63,643 nt of DNA from RGIG250 sp964540025 (GTDB taxonomy: Bacteria > Bacillota > Negativicutes > Selenomonadales > Selenomonadaceae): the NCBI GenBank assembly GCA_964540025.1, contig CAZIKQ010000006.1, forward strand, positions 1-63,643. Direction: 5' to 3'. The translations under genes and the position numbers were made by a program. The notes beneath the pieces were generated by a model. It saw nothing but the letters and a program-made list of their open reading frames with translations, searched no databases and was not told the DNA's origin. Positions 15,705 through 24,585 of the stretch are shown piece after piece. Numbering within the stretch: position 1 is the stretch's first letter; every line of letters begins with the position of its first letter.

Positions 15705-17372
15705 CTATCCTTTTTTTGCTTCCGGCGCAAGAGGTTCCATTCCCTCCGGAACTAAAATTATCCGCACGGGAAGATTGGAGGCCGGAGGAGGAGACATTTC
15801 CAGCCGCAGCTCATGCCGGGGCTGGAAAGAGCCCAGGAGCGTCACCTCATCCTGGGGGGAAATCAGGCATTTGCCGGCCTTATCTTCATAGGATTCCGCC
15901 AAAAGTCCGGCTGTCCCAAAATTCCAGCCTGACCAGCCGGGAGTTTCAATCAATCGGGGACTGCCGGCGCTTTCATCGGCTTCCACATTGACGGCCCCGG
16001 CATAGACGCCGCCCCGGGGAGCCAGGTACACCCTGAAGCCTCCCTTCGCGCAGGGAATGATTACATTGTAAACGATGCCGTAGTTTCCTTCATTGGTCAT
16101 GACCGTCCCGTCAGCCGAATCGATCCCGCTGTGGAATTTATCCGCGCTTCCGTCGCCAATGGTGAAATACACTATCCCATCCCGCCGGGGACGGTATTGC
16201 TTTTTCCCGGTCAGGAGCCGGTTCATGCCGGTAAAGCTGCCCCGCAGGGTATCCTTCCTGCCAACGGCCTTTACAAGGGGCGCCTCTTCTATATACTCCA
16301 GCGGACTGTCATCCGCTTCATGGACGAGTACCGTGACCATGACGGGACGGCTGACGGTAAAATCCACACAGCTGCTGGCCAGATCCTTCGGCTTTATCAG
16401 CTGCCGTTCCTGCTCCCGGCAAAGGATCCGCCGCTCGCCGGGAGCCAGGATAAAGCCCTGGGCGGACTGACTGCCAAAATACGACAGCTGGACCGCCTTT
16501 CCCACGGCCAGATAATCAGGAGACGGTTCAGCCAGCCCCAGCCGGTTTACATGGACGACGGCATGAGCCTCCCCCCGGTTCTCCAGCACTATGGCGATCC
16601 GCAGGTCTTTTCTGGTCTCATTCACGTGATAATAGAAGACTCTGACGTCACCCTTTACCTGCTCGCTATAGTAAATCCCGGTTCTCTTAACGTACTCCGG
16701 ATTATCCGACAGCAGCAGAGTACCACCCACATCCTGAGTTTTCATGGGCCACAGGGTCATTTCCCGGGGCCGGGCCACCGCGGCGGTTTGCGATTCCCGC
16801 CGCCCCTTTAGACCTTCGTTGGCCGCCTCCGGTACTGCCCCGGCTGTCTTTTCCGGCAGCCGCTTTAGGAACCCGTCAGGAGTCTCCGGCGGCTTTTCCG
16901 CTTCCTCAGCGGCCCTGGCCAGCATCACCGCCAGGGAACCTTCCGTTTCTTCTTTTTCTCTTTCCGGGTTCTTTTCGGTTTTCTCCTTTTCCCGGTTGGC
17001 CCCAACAGGCTGTAACTCCTCAGCCTTTTCCGGCTCCGGCTGATCCTTTTCCTCCCACAGCTCCTCCTGAAGCTCAGGGACTGTTTCCTCCTGATCGAAA
17101 AGGCCGTCAGCCTCGGGACCATTTCCTTTCGGCAAAGCCTCGCTGACCTCGCCAACCTCTCTGTATTTTTCGACAAGGGGCCCGCTCCCGGAGGGAGGAA
17201 TCCGCCGAAATTCCCCGCTGCCCCGCTGACGGGGCCTCTCATGAACAATGGTGAGGGCTGACGCCGGTGACAGGTACCCCTCAGGAACGGCGGGGCAGAA
17301 ATCCAGCAGCAGAAGTCCTGTCAAAACGGCCACTATCTTGTTTTTTCCTTTTCCCAAACAGTCTTTGCTCAT
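15705..17372 (-). CDS. Unrecognised exported protein with charged linker and beta-rich C-terminal half
   Basis: 555 residues, no family recognised. The N-terminus (basic KGKNK then a hydrophobic VAVLTGLLLLDF stretch, about 8-26) looks like a signal peptide or anchor. Residues about 65-150 are a low-complexity E/K/P-rich linker. From about 200 to 555 the sequence is structured and beta-rich, with segments such as GIYYSEQVKGDVRVFYYHVN, LRIAIVLENRGEAHAV and GIVYNVIIPCAKGGFRVYLAPRGG. Two cysteines in the middle (ILCREQ, SSCVDF) could form a disulfide. Its start shares one base (TAATG) with the polysaccharide deacetylase stop, implying translational coupling and a surface role. Confidence 0.8.
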   Translation of the reverse strand: MSKDCLGKGKNKIVAVLTGLLLLDFCPAVPEGYLSPASALTIVHERPRQRGSGEFRRIPPSGSGPLVEKYREVGEVSEALPKGNGPEADGLFDQEETVPELQEELWEEKDQPEPEKAEELQPVGANREKEKTEKNPEREKEETEGSLAVMLARAAEEAEKPPETPDGFLKRLPEKTAGAVPEAANEGLKGRRESQTAAVARPREMTLWPMKTQDVGGTLLLSDNPEYVKRTGIYYSEQVKGDVRVFYYHVNETRKDLRIAIVLENRGEAHAVVHVNRLGLAEPSPDYLAVGKAVQLSYFGSQSAQGFILAPGERRILCREQERQLIKPKDLASSCVDFTVSRPVMVTVLVHEADDSPLEYIEEAPLVKAVGRKDTLRGSFTGMNRLLTGKKQYRPRRDGIVYFTIGDGSADKFHSGIDSADGTVMTNEGNYGIVYNVIIPCAKGGFRVYLAPRGGVYAGAVNVEADESAGSPRLIETPGWSGWNFGTAGLLAESYEDKAGKCLISPQDEVTLLGSFQPRHELRLEMSPPPASNLPVRIILVPEGMEPLAPEAKKG

Positions 17373-18205
17373 TATCGTTCCTCACCAACATCCAAGCCAA
17401 AAATGTGGAGCAGCTTTGCCCTGACCAGCCGCATTCTCAGACCGGCTGTCCCCGGCAGATACCGGCTCGGCCGCGTGATGTTTATTCTCCTTAAATGATA
17501 GGGGCTGGTGGTTTTCGTATTGTAGCCAGGCTGGCCGGTAACCGCCGTGAGATAATTATTCTCCCTCAAATATTCCACGATCCGTTCATCGTACTTTCCC
17601 TCCGGATAAGAAAAGGCCGTGACCCTTGTATTAGCAAACCACCACATAATAATGCGGGATAATTTTGCCTCGTTAGAGGCAGCCAGATCTTCCAGCTCCG
17701 TAACCGGAATGTGGTTCGCCGTATGGCTGCCCAGCTCAAATCCCCGGCGCTTCAGCCGTTTCAGTTCCTCCCAGTCAAGGTATCGCGGCGTGTCGGCATA
17801 ATTCGTCACCATGTAGATGGTGCCGCGCATACCGAAGGCTTCCATTATTGGCCGCATATTGTCCAGCATATCCACGTAGCCGTCGTCAAAGGTAATTATT
17901 ATGGGCTTTTCCGGCAGCTGGAAGGCCCCGATCTGGTAGCGGGCAAATTCCTCGGTGGATATGGCGGTATATCCCTGCTCTGACAGATAGGCCAGGTGGG
18001 CCGTAAAATCATCAGTGGTAATCGTCCACTGATCATCGTCCCGATCGTTTACCTTGTGGTACTCCAGTATCGGTACCCCCTCCGGGGTATACTGCTCCAG
18101 CGCCAGGAACGACGCCACGGCCAAAGCCAGGAGCACTGCCCCCCGCAAAAGCCACTTCACCGGATGGCCCCAGCCAGCCGCTGTCCGCCTGCATTCTGTC
18201 GACAA
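17372..18205 (-). CDS. Membrane-anchored polysaccharide deacetylase (NodB domain)
   Basis: 277 residues from a TTG start behind GGAGAAGGGAA. A GTG at codon 16 is the alternative. One N-terminal membrane segment (about 17-36), then a carbohydrate esterase 4 fold: VPILEYHKV, TFDDGY with metal Asp107/Asp108, HTANH with His161/His165, AFSYPEGKYDE, and a terminal LRRINITR. All metal ligands are present, so an N- or O-deacetylase of cell-wall or exopolysaccharide at the outer face is likely. It is coupled to the downstream exported protein of unknown function. Confidence 0.93.
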   Translation of the reverse strand: MSTECRRTAAGWGHPVKWLLRGAVLLALAVASFLALEQYTPEGVPILEYHKVNDRDDDQWTITTDDFTAHLAYLSEQGYTAISTEEFARYQIGAFQLPEKPIIITFDDGYVDMLDNMRPIMEAFGMRGTIYMVTNYADTPRYLDWEELKRLKRRGFELGSHTANHIPVTELEDLAASNEAKLSRIIMWWFANTRVTAFSYPEGKYDERIVEYLRENNYLTAVTGQPGYNTKTTSPYHLRRINITRPSRYLPGTAGLRMRLVRAKLLHIFGLDVGEER

Positions 18206-18223
18206 TTCCCTTCTCCTGCTTCC

Positions 18224-19138
18224 TTAGAGATCATTTGCCAGCTCCATGAGCTTCCGCAGCCGGTGATTGACCCCGCTGCGGCTAAGCCCCATTATCCTTG
18301 CCAAATCGGAAAGGGCCGCATCCGGATGAGCCAGTCTGACGGCCAGGGTTTCCCGCAATTTTTTTGGCAGGGCTTCCCCCTGCTTTTCCGTCAGCCGCCG
18401 GATGGCGTCAAGCTGACGGGCCGCCGCATCGGCGGTCTTCTGAAGATTGGCGGTCTCGCAGTTCACCAGCCGGTTCACCTGATTACGGACCTCCTTGACA
18501 TTGCGGGATACTTCCAGCTTTTCTCCCGCCTGCTCCGCCCCCACCATATTGAGGAAATCCACTATGGCGTCCGCTTCTTTCACGTACACGATATAAAAAT
18601 CTTTTCGATCGATGAGCCGGGCGGGGAGGCCCAGCTTTTGGGCCAAATCCAGCAGAAAAGCCGCATACTGGTAGTTTGTACCGACAAATTCCAGGTGGTA
18701 CCCGGCCCCGGGCCGGTTCACGCTCCCCGCCGAGAGAAAGGCCCCCCTGAGATAAGCCACCTGGCAGCAGCTCCGCCGCAGAAAGCCACGGCCGGGAACC
18801 GGGGCGCTGGCCGGCATCAGCCGAAGCTCCTCTATCATTTTTCCCACCGCCGGCTGGGGAGGAATCCGCACCTCGTACCGGGTATTTTTCTTCAGGCGCA
18901 GGGCCCGGCTCACGGTGATCTCCGTAGTAACGGCCCCCTCGCCCTTCAAAAGCCGGAGAACCCGCCGGGCTACGGCCGCGTTTTCCGTTGAAAAGCAGAG
19001 ACCGGGGCCCCTTCTGCCGCCAATGGTCATAGCGGCCCCCGTTTTCAACAGGGCCGCCAGCTCAGCCCGGCGGCAGCAATCGCTGTCCCCCTCGCTGCGG
19101 GCCAGCTCATTTTTCACCTCAGTGGCAAAGGATATCAC
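18224..19138 (-). CDS. whiA: DNA-binding regulator/structural factor WhiA
   Basis: 304 residues from a GTG start. N-terminal LAGLIDADG-like domain (SFATEVKNELAR at the start, AYLRGAFLSAGSVN near 128), and a C-terminal HTH (about 225-300) with ALSDLARIMGLSRSGVNHRLRKL. WhiA is nucleoid-associated, linked to sporulation genes in actinomycetes and to division and chromosome segregation in Firmicutes. It sits downstream of yvcK and rapZ in the conserved Gram-positive order. Confidence 0.97.
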   Translation of the reverse strand: MISFATEVKNELARSEGDSDCCRRAELAALLKTGAAMTIGGRRGPGLCFSTENAAVARRVLRLLKGEGAVTTEITVSRALRLKKNTRYEVRIPPQPAVGKMIEELRLMPASAPVPGRGFLRRSCCQVAYLRGAFLSAGSVNRPGAGYHLEFVGTNYQYAAFLLDLAQKLGLPARLIDRKDFYIVYVKEADAIVDFLNMVGAEQAGEKLEVSRNVKEVRNQVNRLVNCETANLQKTADAAARQLDAIRRLTEKQGEALPKKLRETLAVRLAHPDAALSDLARIMGLSRSGVNHRLRKLMELANDL

Positions 19139-19158
19139 GGTACATCACCCCGAACCAA

Positions 19159-20454
19159 TCAGATTGAATCCTCCAGGCGGCGAATCAGCTCCTTCAGGCA
19201 TTTGGTGAGTTTTTTAGGATCATGGTGTACCCCGTCGGCCCGGTTCACAATATCCGCCTGAACGATACCCACCCCCAGGGCCTTCAGCTCCTCCTCGTCC
19301 ACGATAACCGGGTACTCCCCGTGGGCGGCATAATATGCGGCCTTTGCCCCGGCTACCGGCGCGGTGTTTACTATCACATAGTCGATTATCCCCTGCCCCC
19401 CGTGCTCAATGATGGCCCGCGCGTGCATGGAGGCAGTATAGCCGTCGGTTTCACCGGCCTGAGTCATCACGTTACAGATGTAGATCTTTATTGCCGGGGA
19501 TTTTCTGATGGCCTCCGCCATACCGTCAACCAGAAGGTTCGGCATTATCGAGGTGTAAAGGGAGCCAGGGCCCAGAACAACCACCTCCGCCCGATATATG
19601 GCGTCAATGGTGGCCGACACCGGCATTACCGGACTGGGGGAAAGCCTGACGCATTTTATTCGTTTTCTGGCCAGAGGAATTTGGGACTCCCCATAGACTA
19701 CCGTCCCATCCTCCATTATTGCATCCAGCCTTACATGCTGGATGGAGGCAGGCAGAACTCTGCCCTTTACCGCCAGTACCTTCGAGGAGGTGTCCAAGGC
19801 CGCTACCATATCCCCGGTAACGCCGTTCATAGCCGCCAGAAAAAGATTGCCAAAGCTGTGGCCCGCCAGCTCCTTTGTCCCCCCGAACCGGTACTGAAAG
19901 AGCCGCTCCATCAGAGGCTCCGTATCCGCCAGGGCTACGAGGCAATTCCTTAAATCTCCCGGCGGAATAATGCCCAGCTCCTCCCGGAGCCGGCCGGAGG
20001 ACCCCCCATCGTCCGCTACGGTAACGATGGCCGTCACGTGATCCGTCATGGTTTTCAGCCCCCTGAGGAGCATGGACAGACCGTGACCGCCGCCAATGGC
20101 CGTAATTACGGGGCCATTCTTCAGCCGCCGTTTTTCGTAGACCAGATCCACCAAATCCGCCGAATTTTCCGGCAGTATAAGGGTAATGACCGAGCGGATA
20201 ACGAACCGAGTGGCCAGCAGCATAACCGCTACCCCCAGCAGGATAATGACCGTTCCCACCATGGCGGTGGCGCCGTAATCGTAGCTGCCCCTCATTTGGT
20301 AAACAAAGCGGAAAATGCTTTCCTCTATCCGCTCGAGATATTTGTAGTTGAAGATCAGGGCCAGGCCCAAGCTCACCAGCATACCTCCGGCCATGAACAG
20401 GAGCAGCCAGCGCTTGAAATGCATCCCGGGATACAGCCACTTTAATAAATGCAT
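19159..20454 (-). CDS. yvcK: YvcK/CofD-like gluconeogenesis factor with N-terminal membrane segments
   Basis: 431 residues. Two N-terminal membrane helices (about 15-35 and 62-95) precede a Rossmann-type CofD-like domain: AIGGGHGLSMLLRGLK near 121, TVADDGGSSGRLR near 145, PPGDLRNCLVAL near 166, GPGSLYTSIMPNL near 297. YvcK binds UDP-sugars and controls carbon flux and cell-wall synthesis. The membrane-anchored version is longer than the B. subtilis protein (about 317). It sits between rapZ and whiA with short gaps. Confidence 0.95.
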   Translation of the reverse strand: MHLLKWLYPGMHFKRWLLLFMAGGMLVSLGLALIFNYKYLERIEESIFRFVYQMRGSYDYGATAMVGTVIILLGVAVMLLATRFVIRSVITLILPENSADLVDLVYEKRRLKNGPVITAIGGGHGLSMLLRGLKTMTDHVTAIVTVADDGGSSGRLREELGIIPPGDLRNCLVALADTEPLMERLFQYRFGGTKELAGHSFGNLFLAAMNGVTGDMVAALDTSSKVLAVKGRVLPASIQHVRLDAIMEDGTVVYGESQIPLARKRIKCVRLSPSPVMPVSATIDAIYRAEVVVLGPGSLYTSIMPNLLVDGMAEAIRKSPAIKIYICNVMTQAGETDGYTASMHARAIIEHGGQGIIDYVIVNTAPVAGAKAAYYAAHGEYPVIVDEEELKALGVGIVQADIVNRADGVHHDPKKLTKCLKELIRRLEDSI

Positions 20455-20466
20455 TGCAAATCCTTC

Positions 20467-21381
20467 TTACCCGTTTGTTTCTATATGCTCCTGCACTTTG
20501 TTTTTCTGCAGGTCCCGGTGCTCCAGAGCCGCCGGGTAACCGGCCAGCCTCAGAACCTCTGCCACATGATGAGCCACGAACACCGACCGGTGCATACCGC
20601 CGGTGCAGCCAACGGCTATCACCAGCTGGCTCTTGCCCTCCGCAATATACTGGGGAACAAGAAAGCTCAGCAGATCGTCCAGCTTCTTCAGGAACTCCCG
20701 GGTCACGGGATGACTGCCGATAAACTCAGCCACCTCAGGCACGGTACCGCTCTTGTACTTCAACTCATCAATATAGAAGGGATTCGGCAGAAACCGCACG
20801 TCAAAGACAAGATCCGCGTCGAGAGGTATCCCGAATTTGTACCCAAAGGACAGGACATTTATGCTGATGGTCTCGCTGTCCGCCTCCCCAAAGAGCCGGA
20901 CCAGCTTCTCCTTGAGAGCGGTCTGTTTCATTTCCGAAGTATCAATGGTATAGGTTGCCAGCTCAAGTACCGGGGCCAGCCACTCCCGCTCCCTCTTCAC
21001 TCCCTCGGATATCCGGGAAAAGGGCGCCATGGGATGAATGCGGCGGGTCTCCTTATAGCGGCGGATAATGGCCTCGTCAGTTGCCTGCATAAAGAGCAGC
21101 TCATAGGGTATCCCCTTCTCCTTCAGCTCCCTCAACACCTTCACGAAATCGTTGAAGAGCGCTCCGCTTCTGGTATCTACCACGAGAACCGATTTCCTGC
21201 CCTGACTGCCGTCCCGGCACATCTCCGCAAAACGGGAAATGAACAGCGGCGGAAAATTATCCACGACAAAATAGCCCATATCCTCAAGATACCGGCAAGC
21301 CGAAGTCTTTCCGCTGCCGGAAAGACCGGTTACAATAACGAGGCGGTTGCTGCCTGCTCCGCTTTTTTCCACCATGAACAC
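20467..21381 (-). CDS. rapZ: RapZ/YvcJ family nucleotide-binding protein (RNase adapter)
   Basis: 304 residues. Walker A GLSGSGKTSACRYLED near 20, VDTRSG near 69, and the conserved C-terminal domain with FGYKFGIPLDADLVFDVRFL (about 185-205) and GCTGGMHRSV (about 260). E. coli RapZ directs RNase E to the GlmZ sRNA, controlling glucosamine-6-phosphate synthase. YvcJ in B. subtilis hydrolyses GTP and affects competence. It is the first of three conserved genes (rapZ-yvcK-whiA). Confidence 0.96.
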   Translation of the reverse strand: MFMVEKSGAGSNRLVIVTGLSGSGKTSACRYLEDMGYFVVDNFPPLFISRFAEMCRDGSQGRKSVLVVDTRSGALFNDFVKVLRELKEKGIPYELLFMQATDEAIIRRYKETRRIHPMAPFSRISEGVKREREWLAPVLELATYTIDTSEMKQTALKEKLVRLFGEADSETISINVLSFGYKFGIPLDADLVFDVRFLPNPFYIDELKYKSGTVPEVAEFIGSHPVTREFLKKLDDLLSFLVPQYIAEGKSQLVIAVGCTGGMHRSVFVAHHVAEVLRLAGYPAALEHRDLQKNKVQEHIETNG

Positions 21382-21390
21382 CTCCGCCGC

Positions 21391-22209
21391 TTACAACACA
21401 AACTTTTCCAGGGCCTGAGCAAAGCCGTTCTCTCCCACCGGGGCCGCAATGTAATCCGCCGCCGCCTTTACCTGATCGGCCGCGTCACCCATGGCCACGG
21501 AGATCCCCGCCACCTCCAGCATGGAGATATCGTTTTCGGAATCCCCCAGGCACATGACCTCCGATAAATCGCAGCCATAAAGCTTCGCCAGCCGCTTCAC
21601 CGCGTTGCCCTTGCTGACCTCCGGCAGCATTATATCGATGTATCGCTCCGCCGACTGCACCGCCACGATTCGTTCGGCAAAGTCCCGGTTCAGGTCGGCG
21701 ATGATCCCCCGAGTGAGCCGGCCTTCCTCAGAAATTATTAACAGCTTCGGTATCGTCCCGGTAGCCGCCAGCTCCTTCAGCCCCTTTTCCCCGGAGGCAA
21801 CTCCCGGCAGTCTGGTGGACCGCTGATATATCCGGGCCCTTTCTTCCTCCGCCACAAAATGGAATTCATCCTGGTAGTAAAGCTGAATGTACAAGCCCCG
21901 CCGGAAAGCATACTCCAGGATCTCCACCGCCAGCTCCCCCGGCAGGCAGCTGGAATAAACAACGTTCCCATCAAGGCTCTCGATCAGCGCCCCGTTGTAG
22001 CTTATGACCGGAGTTGACTCTTTAAGTCCCAGCTGCCGGGCATAACGGGCCGCCGACTTGTACATTCTGCCCGTGGCCAGAGCAACGGTAATCCCCTTAT
22101 CCACCGCCGCCTGAACAGCCGCTATATTCTCCGGTGAAGGATCAAATTTCAAATTCACGCTGTCGATAATGGTTCCATCTATGTCGCTGACAATAAGTTT
22201 TACAGCCAT
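21391..22209 (-). CDS. Cof-type HAD phosphatase
   Basis: 272 residues from the ATG at 22209, which has GGGAGATTAAC upstream. HAD motif I is DIDGTIIDS (about 8-16), motif II is ALATGR, motif III lies with the late lysine region KGNAVKRL, and motif IV is GDSENDISML (about 220). The C2-type cap between them places it in the Cof/YidA group of sugar-phosphate and cofactor phosphatases. The exact substrate cannot be read. It is 10 bp upstream of rapZ, so likely cotranscribed. Confidence 0.92.
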   Translation of the reverse strand: MAVKLIVSDIDGTIIDSVNLKFDPSPENIAAVQAAVDKGITVALATGRMYKSAARYARQLGLKESTPVISYNGALIESLDGNVVYSSCLPGELAVEILEYAFRRGLYIQLYYQDEFHFVAEEERARIYQRSTRLPGVASGEKGLKELAATGTIPKLLIISEEGRLTRGIIADLNRDFAERIVAVQSAERYIDIMLPEVSKGNAVKRLAKLYGCDLSEVMCLGDSENDISMLEVAGISVAMGDAADQVKAAADYIAAPVGENGFAQALEKFVL

Positions 22210-22317
22210 GTTAATCTCCCTGCCTCCAGGAAATATCTTCAAAGGTTTGAGGTGATGCCAATATTTTTACCGTTTCATTATAGCAAACTCCCCATCTTTT
22301 TTGAACAGGAAGGACGC

Positions 22318-22354
22318 AAAAAAACAGCCGGACCCCTCAACGAGGCTCGGCTGT
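22318..22354 (-). terminator. Terminator after purC
   Basis: On the minus strand ACAGCCG ... CGGCTGT followed by TTTTTTT, directly past the purC stop. Confidence 0.9.
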
Positions 22355-22381
22355 CTTTTTATCATATCTGCCCGGCGCCAA

Positions 22382-23257
22382 TCAGGCTTCAAACTTCCTG
22401 CCCGTGAGAAGCTCATAGGCTTCATGATACTTCTCGATGGTCTTGTCGATGATCTCATCAGGCAGGCAGTAATCGCTGGCGGGATTTTCCGTGAGCCAGT
22501 CCCGGACGAACTGCTTGTCGTAGGATGGCTGGGACTTTCCTGCTTCATATCCCTTCAGAGGCCAGAAGCGGGAGCAGTCCGGCGTAATCATTTCATCCCC
22601 CAGAACGATGTTGCCTTTCTCATCCAAACCGAACTCAAACTTGGTATCGGCGATGATGATCCCCCGGGTCAGGGCATAATCAGCACACTTCTTATAGATG
22701 GCCAAGGTGTACTCCTTAAGCTTTTCCGCATATTCCCGGCCATGGCCGGGATACAGCTTCTCCATCAGGCTGGCTCCCTGCTCCACGGAAATATTCTCAT
22801 CGTGGTCGCCAATCTCTGCCTTGGTGGAAGGGGTGAAGATCGGCTCCGGAAGCTTCTGGGATTCCTTCAGACCCTCCGGCAGCTTTATGCCGCAGATCTC
22901 GCCGGTCTTCCGGTAGCTTTCCCAGCCACTGCCGGTAATGTAGCCCCGGACGATGCACTCCATGGGCAGCATGGTGAGCTTCTTGCATTTCATGCTGTTG
23001 CCGATAAACTCCGGCTGACGGAAAAATTCCGGCATATCGTTGTTGTCGACGGAGATCAGATGATTCGGAACGATGTCCTTCGTGAAGTCAAACCAGAACC
23101 TGGAGAGCTGAGTCAGGACAGCGCCCTTGGTTCTGATTTTATTCCTGAGAATATGGTCAAACGCGGAAATGCGGTCGGTGGCTACCATGATGATTGAGTC
23201 GCCGATATCATACATCTCGCGAACCTTGCCGGATTTGAAAGTTTTATACTCCTGCAT
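22382..23257 (-). CDS. purC: Phosphoribosylaminoimidazole-succinocarboxamide synthase
   Basis: SAICAR synthetase, joining aspartate to CAIR in purine synthesis. 291 residues, with KSGKVREMYDIGD at the start, ATDRISAFD near 27, ECIVRGYITGSGWESY near 102, and the ADTKFEFG ... DEMITPDCSRFW block (about 195-222) that carries the catalytic and ATP-binding residues. The length fits the longer, yeast-like class. No other pur genes are adjacent. It has its own upstream region after the rplL terminator. Confidence 0.97.
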   Translation of the reverse strand: MQEYKTFKSGKVREMYDIGDSIIMVATDRISAFDHILRNKIRTKGAVLTQLSRFWFDFTKDIVPNHLISVDNNDMPEFFRQPEFIGNSMKCKKLTMLPMECIVRGYITGSGWESYRKTGEICGIKLPEGLKESQKLPEPIFTPSTKAEIGDHDENISVEQGASLMEKLYPGHGREYAEKLKEYTLAIYKKCADYALTRGIIIADTKFEFGLDEKGNIVLGDEMITPDCSRFWPLKGYEAGKSQPSYDKQFVRDWLTENPASDYCLPDEIIDKTIEKYHEAYELLTGRKFEA

Positions 23258-23336
23258 GAAATTTGCCTCCTAAATTGAAATACACAGCGTATCAACGAAC
23301 AGTGACAGCATACCATAGAATAATTCCTTTCGCAAT

Positions 23337-23369
23337 AAAAAATCCCGGCACATGAGTAATGCACCGGGA
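23337..23369 (-). terminator. Terminator after rplL
   Basis: On the minus strand TCCCGG ... CCGGGA followed by TTTTTTATT. It closes the ribosomal protein operon before purC, where rpoB would be expected. Confidence 0.85.
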
Positions 23370-23417
23370 AATTTTGCTGTGTTTTTGGGATCCTGGTAAT
23401 CTGCCGGGTAAATTAAA

Positions 23418-23789
23418 TTACTTAACCTCGACAGTAGCGCCGGCCTCTTCGAGCTTAGCCTTGATGGATTCAGCATCGGCCTTGGAGACCTTCTCCTTAA
23501 CGGGAGCCGGAGCGCCGTCAACGAGAGCCTTGGCTTCCTTCAGGCCGAGGCCGGTAATCTCGCGAACGACCTTGATAACGCCGATCTTCTGAGCGCCGGC
23601 GCTGGTCAGAACGACGTCGAACTCAGTCTTCTCTTCTTCAGCGGCAGCGCCGCCGGCAGCCGGAGCAGCCGCGACAGCAACCGGAGCAGCCGCGCTTACG
23701 CCAAACTTCTCTTCCATAGCCTTTACCAGCTCGGCCAGCTCAAGGACAGTCATGCTTTCAACAGCAGAAATAAATTCTTCTTTAGTCAT
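23418..23789 (-). CDS. rplL: Ribosomal protein bL12 (L7/L12)
   Basis: 123 residues from the ATG at 23789 (GGAGGGTTTTATA upstream). N-terminal dimerisation helices (MTKEEFISAVESMTVLEL), an alanine-rich hinge (about 38-55), and the C-terminal domain with KIGVIKVVREITGLGLKEAK, the factor-binding surface. It forms the stalk with L10. It ends the operon: a terminator and purC follow rather than rpoBC. Confidence 0.98.
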   Translation of the reverse strand: MTKEEFISAVESMTVLELAELVKAMEEKFGVSAAAPVAVAAAPAAGGAAAEEEKTEFDVVLTSAGAQKIGVIKVVREITGLGLKEAKALVDGAPAPVKEKVSKADAESIKAKLEEAGATVEVK

Positions 23790-23852
23790 TATAAAACCCT
23801 CCATAAAGTTTGTTTTTCTTCATTAAGCTATGCGACAAGCAGTCGCCTCATA

Positions 23853-24401
23853 TCAGGCAGCGCCCTGTCCTTCCTTCTGCTTGCGGATGGCCTCAAGCAC
23901 ATAGACGGCGTTGCGGATGATGCCGGACAGGCAGCTGACAGTTCCGCTGAGCGGAGCCTGCATAGAGCCCAGCAGCTTTGCGATGAGAACCTCGCGGCTG
24001 GGCAGACTGGCCAGCGCGGCAACTCCCTTTGCATCGATGACGGCTCCGTCAACGATACCGGCCTTAACGACCAGCTTCTCGTCCTTGTCCAGCTTGTTCT
24101 TCTTAACGAACTCAGAAATGATCTTAGCCGGCGCTACAGCATCGGTAAGAGAATAGGCTATGGCAGTGGTGCCGTTGAGACTCGGAATGAGGTCATCAAG
24201 ACCTGCCTCCTTTGCCGCGATGGCGGTCAGCGTATTCTTAACGACCTTGTAGGTGACGCCGGCAACGCGAAGCTCGCGGCGCAGCTGAGTGTCCTCGAGC
24301 ACCGTCAGCCCTTTGTACGTCGTGAAAACCACACCCTGCGCGGTAGTCATCGCTTCCTTGAGAGCGGCAACCTTGAGTTCTTTCTCTTTCGTTACTCCCA
24401 T
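23853..24401 (-). CDS. rplJ: Ribosomal protein uL10
   Basis: 182 residues. The start at 24401 lies behind GAGAGGAGG. MGVTKEKELKVAALKE, VTYKVVKNTLTAIAAKEAG and the C-terminal L12-binding helix (NAVYVLEAIRKQKEGQ) are typical. L10 anchors L12 dimers and represses its own operon by binding the leader upstream, which is present here. Confidence 0.98.
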   Translation of the reverse strand: MGVTKEKELKVAALKEAMTTAQGVVFTTYKGLTVLEDTQLRRELRVAGVTYKVVKNTLTAIAAKEAGLDDLIPSLNGTTAIAYSLTDAVAPAKIISEFVKKNKLDKDEKLVVKAGIVDGAVIDAKGVAALASLPSREVLIAKLLGSMQAPLSGTVSCLSGIIRNAVYVLEAIRKQKEGQGAA

Positions 24402-24419
24402 GAAAACACCTCCTCTCGA

Positions 24420-24580
24420 CAAAATTCGTAGAAAACGGCCTCCGACTGTATGCCGGAGGCCGTCAATTTATCTTGACAGGCGTTCCAGCCTCGGCGGGCG
24501 GGTCATCCCCTTTGAATGCTTTCGCATACCAGCTGTCTACAGCCGCGAACCTATGCTATTTGCAAAATTAGTGAAGGCCG
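24420..24580 (-). promoter_or_regulatory. L10 leader with terminator hairpin upstream of rplJ
   Basis: The gap between rplA and rplJ holds, in minus-strand sense, AGACAGCTGG...ATGCGAAAGCAT and CCCGCCGAGGCTGG, which resemble the L10-binding kink-turn leader of Firmicutes. An intrinsic terminator stem ACGGCCTCCG/CGGAGGCCGT (24435-24463) follows. L10 binding is expected to favour the terminator and adjust rplJL output. Confidence 0.8.
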
Positions 24581-24585
24581 TTTTA

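Noticed and set aside
23258..23336. Purine riboswitch upstream of purC
   Set aside because: The short leader shows no purine-aptamer core motifs.
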